From contig CACODG010000004.1 in NCBI GenBank assembly GCA_902625945.1, positions 29,569 through 93,568 of the forward strand: DNA of 64,000 bases, in the 5' to 3' direction. This document shows positions 1-8,327 of the stretch, in pieces; position 1 is the first letter of the stretch; each line of letters opens with the position of its first letter. Source of the stretch: an uncultured Pelagibacteraceae bacterium. Lineage in GTDB: Bacteria > Pseudomonadota > Alphaproteobacteria > Pelagibacterales > Pelagibacteraceae. The notes beneath the pieces are model-generated. The model made no database searches, had not been told where the DNA came from, and worked only from the letters and a program-made list of their open reading frames with translations. A program made the position numbers and the translations under genes.

Positions 1-4
1 TAAA

Positions 5-961
5 ATGAAAAAAAAAATATTTGTTACTAGAAGACTTCTTAAGGAAAATGAGGAGAAACTTAAAACCTTATTTGAAGTGACTCTAAATAAAGATGATAAG
101 ATTTATACACCACAAGAAATTATTAATGGTTCTAAAAATTATGATGGTATCTTAAGTTCAGTTACTGATCCGATTAATGCGGATACTATCTCTAAATTAT
201 CGGACTCAATCAAAATAATTGCTAACGGAGCAGTCGGTTTTGGAAATATTGATATTCAAGCAGCAAAAGAAAAAGGAATAACCGTAACAAATACACCTGA
301 TGTTTTAACTGACGCAACAGCTGACATTCAAATACTACTTTTGCTTGGGGCATCTAGAAAAGCTTATGAGGGTCGAATAGCAGCTGAAAAACAAAACTGG
401 AAGTGGTCTTGGGATTTTTTATTAGGAAAACAGATGTCTAATAAAAGGCTAGGAATTCTTGGAATGGGTAGAATAGGAAGAGCTGTGGCTAAAAGAGCAA
501 AAGCTTTCAATATGGAGATTCATTATCATAACAGATCTAAACTTTCCTCAGATTTAGAGGATGGAGCGATTTATCATAAAGATTTAAAAAGTTTGTTTGA
601 AAAAAGTGAATTTTTATCGATTAATTGTCCTGCAACTCCAGAGACAAAAAATTTAATTAATAAAGAAACCTTAAGTTATTTAGAAGATAATACAGTAATA
701 GGCAACGCAGCAAGAGGTGATGTAGTCGATGATGATGCCATGATTGAGGCTTTGAGAAATGGGAAAGTTTTTGCGTATGGTTTAGATGTTTATAATGGTG
801 AACCAAAAATACATCCTGAATATTTAAAGTTAAAAAATATTTTTTTGTTACCTCATTTAGGAAGCGCTACCAAAAGGACAAGATGGGATATGGCATTTAG
901 AGCTACAAAAAATTTGGAAGATTTTTTTTCTGGTAAAAAACCCGAAGATCAGGTGAATTAG
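5..961 (+). CDS. D-isomer-specific 2-hydroxyacid dehydrogenase (glyoxylate/hydroxypyruvate reductase-like)
   Basis: Predicted NAD(P)H-dependent interconversion of a 2-oxo acid and its 2-hydroxy acid in the cytoplasm. The Rossmann motif GILGMGRIG lies near residue 150. The catalytic residues of the family are all visible: Arg in AARGDVVDDDA (about 237), Glu in YNGEP (about 266) and His in LPHLGSAT (about 284). At 318 residues it has the normal family length. The first bases of the window (taa) may be the stop of an upstream gene. It sits directly before a TRAP transporter, which suggests it may process the imported acid, but that is inference. The exact substrate (glyoxylate, hydroxypyruvate or another) cannot be read from the sequence. 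Confidence 0.88.
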   Translation: MKKKIFVTRRLLKENEEKLKTLFEVTLNKDDKIYTPQEIINGSKNYDGILSSVTDPINADTISKLSDSIKIIANGAVGFGNIDIQAAKEKGITVTNTPDVLTDATADIQILLLLGASRKAYEGRIAAEKQNWKWSWDFLLGKQMSNKRLGILGMGRIGRAVAKRAKAFNMEIHYHNRSKLSSDLEDGAIYHKDLKSLFEKSEFLSINCPATPETKNLINKETLSYLEDNTVIGNAARGDVVDDDAMIEALRNGKVFAYGLDVYNGEPKIHPEYLKLKNIFLLPHLGSATKRTRWDMAFRATKNLEDFFSGKKPEDQVN

Positions 962-1066
962 CACACCCATAGATTGAATCTGCAATTTAAAATAATTCTA
1001 AAAAGAACGAGACTCTGAATTAAGTTTATGTTTAAATATTTCAGTTAATTAACTAACGGAGGACAT

Positions 1067-2215
1067 ATGTCAAAAATAAAAAAAGGAGTAAAAACTCCAT
1101 CAAGACGTAAGTTCTTTAAAGCAGCAGCAGCTACGGGTGCTGCAGCGGCAGCAACAGTTGCAATGCCTAACGTTGCATTTGGTGCTCCTCAAACTTTAAA
1201 GATGCAAGCGGCTTGGCCGTCAGGCGCTAACATTTTCTTTGAAATGGCTGGCGACTACGCAAAAATGGTAGGCGACATGTCTGGAGGTGAATTAAAAATT
1301 GATCTTCAGCCAGTTGGAGCTGTAGTTAAGACTTCGGAAATTGGACAAGCGGTAAGTTCAGGTGTACTAGATATGGGACACTGGGTAACAGCTTACTGGT
1401 ATGGAAAAAATCCAGCAGCTTCTCTATTCGGTACTGGTCCGTCATACGGAATGTCATCTCAAGAAATTATGGGATGGATAGAGTATGGTGGAGGTAGAAA
1501 ACTTTATGATGAAACTCTTGCAAAAGTTGGTTTCGATTATATTGGTTTCTTCCATATGCCAATGCCTGCACAGCCTTTTGGATGGTTCAAAAAGAACGTA
1601 ACAAAAGTATCTGATGTAAAAGGTATGAAGTATAGAACAGTAGGATTAGCTACTAACGTATTAACAGCAATGGGAATGGTTGTAAGACAATTACCAGGAG
1701 GTGAAATTCAGCCTGCAATGAAGACAGGATTGATTGAAGCTGCTGAGTTTAACAACCCAACATCAGACTCTCAGTTTGGTATGCAAGACGTTTCTAAGCA
1801 TTATCACTTAGGAAGCTTCCACCAATCACAAGAGATGTTTGAAATCCCAGTAAATAAGAAGACATTCAATGGATTATCGCCTAAACATCAGGCTATCCTA
1901 AAAAATGCTGCTTATGCTGCGAACAGTGATAACTACTTTAAAGCATTAGTAAGATACTCAGCTGACTTATCTAAATTGATGAACCAGCACAAAGTAAATG
2001 TGTATCAAACGTCAGATGCGATCTTAGCTCAACAATTAAAAGGTTGGGATAAAGTAATTGGTGATTTCAATAAGAAGGATCCATTCTTTAAAAAGATTGT
2101 AGACTCACAAAAAGCTTATGCAAAAAGAGTTATGAAGTACTTACTCATGAACCAGCCTAATTACAAGTTGGCCTATGAGAATGAGTTCGGCTCAATAGCA
2201 AAAGTTAAAATTTAA
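1067..2215 (+). CDS. TRAP transporter substrate-binding protein (DctP/TakP-like)
   Basis: Periplasmic binding protein that delivers an organic acid to the TRAP permease encoded just downstream. The N-terminus has a twin-arginine-like signal (SRRKFF at 12-17, an Ala-rich hydrophobic stretch, cleavage probably after VAFGA near 40). The mature part resembles the 2-oxo-acid/mannitol-type branch of the family, with LPGGEIQPAMKTGLIEA near residue 210 and a conserved Arg before it (KYRTVG). The gene has an unusually strong Shine-Dalgarno for this genome (ggagg at 1058-1062), as expected for an abundant binding protein. A weak promoter-like pair (ttgaat at 974, tctaaa at 997) precedes it but is not convincing. 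The ligand is unknown; a 2-oxo or 2-hydroxy acid is my best guess. Confidence 0.9.
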   Translation: MSKIKKGVKTPSRRKFFKAAAATGAAAAATVAMPNVAFGAPQTLKMQAAWPSGANIFFEMAGDYAKMVGDMSGGELKIDLQPVGAVVKTSEIGQAVSSGVLDMGHWVTAYWYGKNPAASLFGTGPSYGMSSQEIMGWIEYGGGRKLYDETLAKVGFDYIGFFHMPMPAQPFGWFKKNVTKVSDVKGMKYRTVGLATNVLTAMGMVVRQLPGGEIQPAMKTGLIEAAEFNNPTSDSQFGMQDVSKHYHLGSFHQSQEMFEIPVNKKTFNGLSPKHQAILKNAAYAANSDNYFKALVRYSADLSKLMNQHKVNVYQTSDAILAQQLKGWDKVIGDFNKKDPFFKKIVDSQKAYAKRVMKYLLMNQPNYKLAYENEFGSIAKVKI

Positions 2216-2234
2216 TTATATTTTAAACATAAAA

Positions 2235-2261
2235 GGGGGCGTATTTGCGCCCCCTTTTTTT
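2235..2261 (+). terminator. Intrinsic terminator/attenuator after the TRAP binding-protein gene
   Basis: A perfect 7-bp GC stem (gggggcg at 2235-2241, cgccccc at 2248-2254) with a 6-base loop is followed by a run of seven T. It lies 20 bases after the binding-protein stop and 39 bases before the small permease start on the same strand. Some read-through would give more binding protein than permease from one promoter, which is the stoichiometry such systems need. Confidence 0.9.
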
Positions 2262-2299
2262 ATGGAAATTACAAAAAAATTAGAATAGTTTAAAATTTC

Positions 2300-2884
2300 A
2301 TGAGGGGATTTATTCATTTTGCAGATACTTTAAGTACTTCCGTAGGAAAGGCATTTTCTTGGTGCATCGTAATTTTGATGGGAGGTACTTGTTATGAAGT
2401 AGTTATGGCATATGCTTTCAATGCTCCTACATTATGGAACTTTGATTTCAGTTTACAAATGTATGGCGCAATTTTTATGATGGCAGGTGCATATACTTTA
2501 TCTACAGAAGCTCACGTCAGAGGTGACGTAATTTACAGACTTTTTAAACCAAGAACACAAGGTTATATCGATTTAGTTTTATACTTTATTTTTTTCTTTC
2601 CAGGTGTTCTGGCGTTAGCGTTTTATGGTTATGAATATGCTTCGCTTGCATGGAAGATAAAAGAAACAAGCTGGAACAGTCCAGCACAAATTCAAATTTA
2701 TATGGCTAAATCTTTGATACCAGCTGCCGGTATTTTATTAGTTATCCAGGGCATTAGCGAAGTTTGCAGATCAATTATTTGTATTCAAACCGGTCACTGG
2801 CCTGCTCGACTGGTAGTAGCTGAGGAGACAGAAAAAATGTTAATGCGAACTTCACAAGACGAGGATCAAAAAGATGTTATTTAG
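2300..2884 (+). CDS. TRAP transporter small permease (DctQ family)
   Basis: Small membrane subunit of the tripartite TRAP transporter, expected to sit in the inner membrane with the large subunit. The 194 residues contain about four hydrophobic helices, and the family-typical region around residues 55-85 (MYGAIFMMAGAYTLSTEAHVRGD) is present, including the HVRGD motif. It follows the binding-protein gene after a terminator hairpin and overlaps the large-permease gene by 11 bases, so the two permease genes are probably translationally coupled. I see nothing unusual in the sequence. The family assignment is firm, the substrate is not. Confidence 0.9.
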   Translation: MRGFIHFADTLSTSVGKAFSWCIVILMGGTCYEVVMAYAFNAPTLWNFDFSLQMYGAIFMMAGAYTLSTEAHVRGDVIYRLFKPRTQGYIDLVLYFIFFFPGVLALAFYGYEYASLAWKIKETSWNSPAQIQIYMAKSLIPAAGILLVIQGISEVCRSIICIQTGHWPARLVVAEETEKMLMRTSQDEDQKDVI

Positions 2885-4235
2885 TTTAACAAATCCCGAA
2901 ATAGCAATTTTAATGATGTCAATTTTCTTATTCGCTGTACTGCTAGGCTTTCCTATTGCATTTACATTAATGGCGATGGGAGTTGGATTTGGTTATTACG
3001 CTTATTTCGATCCCACAAGAATGGAACATCTTTTTGATAATAGGATTTTTCAATTATTTGTTCAGAACACTTACACAGTGATGGACAACACTGTTTTAAC
3101 CGCCGTCCCACTCTTTTTATTTATGGGTTACTTAGTTGAGAGAGCCGGAATAGTTTCTAGATTGTTTTTTGCAATAAGATTAGCCTCTCACAGACTCCCT
3201 GCTTCTATGGCTGTTGCCGCGCTTGTAACTTGCGCTTTATTTTCAACAGCGACAGGAATTATCGGTGCTGTTGTTACACTAATGGGGCTACTTGCATGGC
3301 CTGCAATGATAAGGGCAGGATATGATAAAAAATTTGCCTCAGGAGTAATTTGTTCTGGTGGATGCTTAGGAATTTTGATTCCTCCAAGTATCATGTTAAT
3401 TGTTTATTCAGTTATTGCTCAGCTATCACCTTTAAGACTATTTGCAGCAGCAATTTTTCCAGGATTATTATTAGCCGGTCTTTATATAATGTATGCGGTT
3501 ACACTTGCTTATTTTAATCCATCAATAGCGCCTAAACCTCCAAAAGAGGATATTCCGCCAAGATCTGAAATTTTAAAAGAGGTTATGGTTTCATTCTTAC
3601 CGCTTTTCTCATTAATAATATTAGTATTAGGAACTATTTTAGGAGGTCTTGCTACACCTGCAGAGGCTGCAGCAGTTGGAGCCTTTGGTGCCTTAGTGCT
3701 TTCTTATTTCTACAAGACTTTAAAATGGAAAAATTTTAAAGAGTCTGTATTTCTTACGGCAAAGACAACTGCAATGATAATGTGGTTATTCATTGGCTCT
3801 TGGACTTTTGCATCTGTTTTTTCTTACTTAGGCGGCCATGAAGTTTTTGAGCATTTCTTTAAATCAATGAATTTACAACCATGGCAATTCTTAGTAATCA
3901 CACAAATAATTATTTTCTTATTAGGTTGGCCGCTGGAGTGGACGGAAATTTTAATTATATTTGTTCCAATATTTTTACCTTTAGTAGCTTTCTTCGAGGT
4001 AAATCCTTATTTTTTTGCAATGTTAATTGCACTAAATTTACAAACTTCATTTTTAACACCGCCGATGGCAATGTCCGCCTACTATTTAAAAGGTGTCCAA
4101 GCTAAAAATGTAGAGTTAATGGAAATATTTAGAGGCATTATGCCTTTTCTAGGTATTGTCATATTTGCCATGTTTTTAATGTATCTATTTCCAGGAATAG
4201 CTCTTTGGTTGCCAGACACATTATTCGCTAATTAA
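2874..4235 (+). CDS. TRAP transporter large permease (DctM family)
   Basis: Large inner-membrane subunit that forms the transport path of the TRAP system, driven by a sodium or proton gradient in known members. The 453 residues form about twelve to thirteen hydrophobic helices. Family features include the early FPIAFTLMAMG segment, the central GGCLGILIPPSIMLIVY motif (about residue 160-180), ATPAEAAAVGAFGAL near 260 and LQTSFLTPPMAMSAYYLKG near 390. The start overlaps the end of the small-permease gene. The amidase gene follows after 8 bases, so it is likely part of the same transcript. Confidence 0.92.
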   Translation: MLFSLTNPEIAILMMSIFLFAVLLGFPIAFTLMAMGVGFGYYAYFDPTRMEHLFDNRIFQLFVQNTYTVMDNTVLTAVPLFLFMGYLVERAGIVSRLFFAIRLASHRLPASMAVAALVTCALFSTATGIIGAVVTLMGLLAWPAMIRAGYDKKFASGVICSGGCLGILIPPSIMLIVYSVIAQLSPLRLFAAAIFPGLLLAGLYIMYAVTLAYFNPSIAPKPPKEDIPPRSEILKEVMVSFLPLFSLIILVLGTILGGLATPAEAAAVGAFGALVLSYFYKTLKWKNFKESVFLTAKTTAMIMWLFIGSWTFASVFSYLGGHEVFEHFFKSMNLQPWQFLVITQIIIFLLGWPLEWTEILIIFVPIFLPLVAFFEVNPYFFAMLIALNLQTSFLTPPMAMSAYYLKGVQAKNVELMEIFRGIMPFLGIVIFAMFLMYLFPGIALWLPDTLFAN

Positions 4236-4243
4236 CAATTTAA

Positions 4244-5578
4244 ATGATAGACGTTACATCTTTAAGTGCTTACGATTTATCACAAAAACTTCATTCTGGT
4301 GAGATTTCTTCTTTAGACCTTTGCAAAGCTTATTTAGATAGAATTAAAAAATTTGAAAAGGATGTCCAGGCTTGGCAATTTTTAGACAAAAAACTTTTAT
4401 TAGAAAAAGCTGAAGAAGCCGACACTTATAGAAAATCTGGAAAACCCCTAGGGCCATTGCACGGCATGCCAGTCGCAATTAAGGATATTATAGGTACGTA
4501 TGATATGCCAACTGAATGCGGGACAGTCTTTAGAAAAAAAATGTCGAATTCACAAGATTCTGAAATTGTAAACTTATTAAAAAATTCAGGGGCAATTATT
4601 ATGGGCAAAACTGTTACTTGCGAACTTGCATATATACATCCATCTAAAACAAAAAATCCTCATGATTATTCAAGAACACCAGGAGGGTCATCAAGCGGTT
4701 CTGCAGCTGTAGTTGCGTCACATATGGCACCTTTGTCAGTTGGTTCTCAAACAGGTGGATCAGTAATTAGGCCAGCATCATATTGTGGTGTAGTTGGATA
4801 TAAACCCTCGTATGGATTAATCTCCAGAAACGGGGTTTTAAAAGTTTCAGATAAACTAGATACAATGGGCGTGTTTGGTAAAAGTGTAAAAGATGTTGCA
4901 TTATTAGCTAAATCACTAATTAGAAAAGATTTACATGACCCCTCAACAATTTATTTTGCAGCTGATAACATGATTCAGGAATGTGAGAAAGGACCAGTTT
5001 TTGACCCAAAGTTTATTTTTTATAGAACAAAAAATTGGAAAAATATAAATAAAAAATCTCAACAAGCTTTTGAATTTCTAATTAAAAACTTTAAAAAAAA
5101 CATAGAGGTTTTTGATACACCATCATACTTTGACGACATACCAAAGTACCATCAAATCATTCATGAAGTTGATATGGCAAATAATTTTCAAGTTTATTAT
5201 AAAAAAGATAAAACTAAACTTTCAAAAGAAATGAGAGAGGCTATCTCTAGAGGATTAAAATATTCAGCAAAAGAGTATGGTGATGCTTCAGATTTTATGA
5301 AACAAAGTTATGAGTCTTATAAAGAGGTTTTTGAAGATTACCACGGAATTATTACTCCATCATCTAGCGGAGTTGCTGATAAAGGATTAAAATCTACTGG
5401 AAGTGCGGACTTTCAAAAAATTTGGACTTATCTTGGTTTGCCTACAATTTCATTACCTTTACTTACGGGAGAAAATGACTTACCATTAGGAGTTCAGTTG
5501 GTTGGTGATAAACTTGATGATTTAAGATTTTTAGGTACAGCTAATTGGCTTGAAAAAAATTGTAGAGATGAAGGATAA
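4244..5578 (+). CDS. Amidase signature family hydrolase
   Basis: Predicted cytoplasmic amidase that hydrolyses a carboxylic amide. The Ser-cisSer-Lys triad of the family is visible: Lys80 in AIKDI, cis-Ser149 in the glycine/serine-rich GGSSSGSAA, and Ser173 in SQTGGSVIRPA, with the same 24-residue spacing of the two serines as in GatA. The protein (444 residues) is in the normal range. It is not the GatA subunit by context, since no gatB or gatC is adjacent. It is encoded directly after the TRAP permease, so it may act on an imported amide or a product of it, but the natural substrate is unknown. Confidence 0.85.
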   Translation: MIDVTSLSAYDLSQKLHSGEISSLDLCKAYLDRIKKFEKDVQAWQFLDKKLLLEKAEEADTYRKSGKPLGPLHGMPVAIKDIIGTYDMPTECGTVFRKKMSNSQDSEIVNLLKNSGAIIMGKTVTCELAYIHPSKTKNPHDYSRTPGGSSSGSAAVVASHMAPLSVGSQTGGSVIRPASYCGVVGYKPSYGLISRNGVLKVSDKLDTMGVFGKSVKDVALLAKSLIRKDLHDPSTIYFAADNMIQECEKGPVFDPKFIFYRTKNWKNINKKSQQAFEFLIKNFKKNIEVFDTPSYFDDIPKYHQIIHEVDMANNFQVYYKKDKTKLSKEMREAISRGLKYSAKEYGDASDFMKQSYESYKEVFEDYHGIITPSSSGVADKGLKSTGSADFQKIWTYLGLPTISLPLLTGENDLPLGVQLVGDKLDDLRFLGTANWLEKNCRDEG

Positions 5579-5747
5579 AATTACAATAATAATTGGCGTT
5601 GGGCTCTGTACCCTTTTTTTAATTGGCTTGGCCACAACATTAACTAGATCAATGATGATAGGATTTTTTGATGTGCTTCCTGTTTATATTTTAATGATTA
5701 TGGTAATTGTAATGATGTTCTATGAAGCCTTCATTGACAAAAAATAA
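5568..5747 (+). CDS. Small two-helix membrane protein of unknown function
   Basis: A roughly 59-residue protein with two hydrophobic helices (about residues 4-22 and 31-52) and a short charged C-terminus. I prefer the ATG at 5568 to the TTG at 5550 given by the ORF track, because it leaves a compact MKDKITIII start and an 11-base overlap with the amidase gene. It also overlaps the EamA transporter start by 26 bases. Such tight packing on one strand suggests translational coupling in the TRAP-amidase-EamA run. I do not recognise a family and assign no function. Confidence 0.6.
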   Translation: MKDKITIIIGVGLCTLFLIGLATTLTRSMMIGFFDVLPVYILMIMVIVMMFYEAFIDKK

Positions 5748-6624
5748 TCCTTACGCACCTTATCTACTTTTGTTAATTCAGCCAATTTTTATGGCTACAA
5801 ATACTATTGTTGCAAGAGGCGGTGTTGAGGCAGTACCTCCTATTTCTCTAGCATTTTGGCGATGGCTTACTGTGTTCATCATATTATTTCCATTTTTTTT
5901 TAACGAAATCTTTAAAAATAAAAAAGATTTTAATAAAGAGTTTTTTAAGCTTTTTTTCTTAGGCTCAATGGGTTGTGGCATATGTGGAGCTTTTCCAAAT
6001 CTTGCAGGTATGACAACGACAATGGCAAATATTGGAATAATCTATACGTCTTCACCAGTAATAATAATTTTTTTATCAATTTTATTCTTTAAAGAAAAAA
6101 TTAATTTTTTTAGGGTATTGGGCCTATTAATTTGTATTTCAGGTGTTTTTACGATTATATCTAAAGGTAATTTAGATTTTTTAATCAACTTAAATTTTAC
6201 AATAGGTGATTTGTGGGTTTTAGGCGCAGCATTAGGCTGGGCTCTATATTCAATATATTTGTTAAATTGGAAATCAAAATTTAGTTTAATGGCCCGATTC
6301 ACTCTAATCGCAATGTTTGGATTTATATCGCTTTTTCCATTTTTTGTTTTAGAAAATATTTACCTTGCTAAGACAAACTATAATCAGACATTTTTGTTCT
6401 GGATAATATTTGCAGCTATATCCCCTAGCATTATAGCTTTCTCTTTATATACACGGTTACAAAAATATGTAGGTGCCTCTTTTGCCGGATTTACTTTATA
6501 TTTATTTGCGGTTTATGGATCTATCTTTGGAATTATAATTTTTGAAGAACCACTTCTTAGTTTTCATTATTTAGGAGGATTATTGGTCTTTACTGGAGTT
6601 TATTTCGCTAGGAAAAAAGTATGA
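5722..6624 (+). CDS. EamA/DMT-family transporter
   Basis: Inner-membrane drug/metabolite-superfamily permease of 300 residues with ten predicted hydrophobic segments, arranged as two EamA repeats (about residues 10-143 and 160-297). Typical features are the N-terminal ATNTIVARGG segment, SPVIIIFLSILFFKE at the end of repeat 1, and the C-terminal FEEPLLSFHYLGGLLVFTGVY. Members export amino acids, nucleosides or other metabolites. The substrate cannot be inferred here. It overlaps the small membrane protein before it and the hydrolase after it, so it is probably part of the same transcript. Confidence 0.87.
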   Translation: MKPSLTKNNPYAPYLLLLIQPIFMATNTIVARGGVEAVPPISLAFWRWLTVFIILFPFFFNEIFKNKKDFNKEFFKLFFLGSMGCGICGAFPNLAGMTTTMANIGIIYTSSPVIIIFLSILFFKEKINFFRVLGLLICISGVFTIISKGNLDFLINLNFTIGDLWVLGAALGWALYSIYLLNWKSKFSLMARFTLIAMFGFISLFPFFVLENIYLAKTNYNQTFLFWIIFAAISPSIIAFSLYTRLQKYVGASFAGFTLYLFAVYGSIFGIIIFEEPLLSFHYLGGLLVFTGVYFARKKV

Positions 6625-7424
6625 GGTATCTTTATTTAGCTTTATCATCAATTATATTAGCTTACATTGTAATTGCACTTTTTACTTATTTGTACCAAAG
6701 AAAATTACTTTATCACCCAAGTGAGAATAACTACGCGGGAGACGAAATTCAATTTGAATATAAAGAAGTTTTTATTGAGGTTGATAAAGATATAAAACTT
6801 AAATCATGGTTTTTAGAAAAAGACTTAAAAAGATATAAAACAATTTTATATTTTCATGGTAATGCAGGTGATCTAACCAATAGGGTGCATAAGCTTAATG
6901 AACTATATAAATTAGATGTAAATATTCTTATTATTTCATGGAGAGGGTTTAGCGGTAATCCAGGCAAACCTACAGAAAAAAATTTGTATAATGATGCCAG
7001 AAAATCAGTTGATTGGCTTAATCAAATAGGAATTAAAAATGAAAGTATAATTTTATATGGTGAGTCACTAGGCACAGGTGTTGCTACAGAATTAGGCCTG
7101 GATAATTCTTTTTCGGGAATTATTTTAGAGTCACCTTTTACCTCAATCGCTGATGCAGCAAAAATTTATTACCCATATTTGCCAATCGATTTGTTAATAA
7201 AAGACAGATACGATTCTTTGAAAAAAATCAAAAATATAAATATTCCTATTTTGGTTATGCACGGTAAGAAAGATGATATTGTCCCCTTTAAAATGGGGGT
7301 AAAATTATTTGAGAATGCAAACCAACCCAAGTTTAGTTATTTTTCTGATTACGATGATCACATGATGGAGTTTAATGATCAACTTTTAAACTCTTTAAGA
7401 AAGTTCTTAAGTTTCAATACCTAA
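6621..7424 (+). CDS. Membrane-anchored alpha/beta hydrolase (BEM46/ABHD13-like)
   Basis: Serine hydrolase with one N-terminal hydrophobic helix (residues 4-24) that probably anchors it to the inner membrane. The oxyanion-hole motif HGNAG is at 79-83 and the nucleophile elbow GESLGTG places Ser149. An Asp in HGKKDDIVP (about 216) and the His in YDDHMMEF (about 243) complete the triad. Length (267) fits the family. The gene starts in a 4-base overlap (ATGA) with the EamA gene and its end overlaps convergent ftsY by 18 bases. Substrate unknown; lipid or ester hydrolysis is plausible. Confidence 0.83.
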   Translation: MRYLYLALSSIILAYIVIALFTYLYQRKLLYHPSENNYAGDEIQFEYKEVFIEVDKDIKLKSWFLEKDLKRYKTILYFHGNAGDLTNRVHKLNELYKLDVNILIISWRGFSGNPGKPTEKNLYNDARKSVDWLNQIGIKNESIILYGESLGTGVATELGLDNSFSGIILESPFTSIADAAKIYYPYLPIDLLIKDRYDSLKKIKNINIPILVMHGKKDDIVPFKMGVKLFENANQPKFSYFSDYDDHMMEFNDQLLNSLRKFLSFNT

Positions 7425-8327
7425 CAAAGCTTTTGAAAAATATTCAGCGTTAAAGGGTTGCAAGTCATCTTCTTTTTCTCCCATCCCTACTGCAACTATA
7501 GGTAAATTATATTTTTTACAAATAGCTAAAACCACACCACCTTTTGCTGTGCTATCAAGTTTTGTAATTATAAGCCCTGTTAGATTATGAATTTTACTAA
7601 ATTCTTCAACTTGATTTAATGCATTTTGACCAGTTGTTGCATCAAGAACAAGAATTACCTCATTAGGGAAAGACTCATCAATTTTTTTCAAGACATTTAT
7701 AATTTTTTTGTATTCTTCCATTAAATTTTTTTTATTTTGTAATCTTCCTGCAGTGTCTATCAAGGCAACATCGATTTCATTTTTTTTTGCAAATTCAGCA
7801 GTTTTAAAAGCAACAGCGGCCGGGTCACTATTGATTTCAGACTTAATTATATCTACTTTTACTTTTGCAGCCCAAACTTGCAGTTGATCTATAGCTGCTG
7901 CTCTAAAAGTATCGGCAGCACCAAAGACGACAGATCTATTATTATCTTTAAAATATTTTCCAAGTTTTCCGATACTAGTAGTTTTTCCAACACCATTAAC
8001 ACCAGATACAACAATCACAGCAGATTTTGCATTTCCCATTAGACTTAAATCTTTTTCATATTTCTGAAGATTGATTGCTAATTTATCTGCTATAAGTTTT
8101 AAAATCTCTTTATGATCGTCTAATTTTTTATCAACTTTAAAGTCTTCAAAATCTTTCCTTAGTTCTTTTGCAACTTCTACTCCCGCATCAGATGTAATAA
8201 TTAATTCTTCAAATTCTGTAAGAACATTTTCATCAATTTTTTTTTTGGAAAATATATTTTTAAAACCTGTAGTGAGCCCATTTGAACTTTTATCTAATCC
8301 TATTTTAAATTTATCAAACAAACCCAT
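7407..8327 (-). CDS. ftsY: Signal recognition particle receptor FtsY
   Basis: GTPase that docks the SRP-ribosome complex at the inner membrane during co-translational protein targeting. The 306 residues consist of a short N-terminal amphipathic stretch (MGLFDKFKIGL), the helical N domain (about 30-95) and the G domain, with P-loop GVNGVGKTTS at 109-118, DTAGR (G3), TKLDSTAKGG (G4 region) and the C-terminal VGMGEKEDDLQPF. It lacks the long acidic A domain of the E. coli protein, as is common in alphaproteobacteria. It starts one base after the end of dapF, with no gene between them. Its partner ffh lies 1.0 kb away on the other strand. Confidence 0.96.
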   Translation of the reverse strand: MGLFDKFKIGLDKSSNGLTTGFKNIFSKKKIDENVLTEFEELIITSDAGVEVAKELRKDFEDFKVDKKLDDHKEILKLIADKLAINLQKYEKDLSLMGNAKSAVIVVSGVNGVGKTTSIGKLGKYFKDNNRSVVFGAADTFRAAAIDQLQVWAAKVKVDIIKSEINSDPAAVAFKTAEFAKKNEIDVALIDTAGRLQNKKNLMEEYKKIINVLKKIDESFPNEVILVLDATTGQNALNQVEEFSKIHNLTGLIITKLDSTAKGGVVLAICKKYNLPIVAVGMGEKEDDLQPFNAEYFSKALLGIET

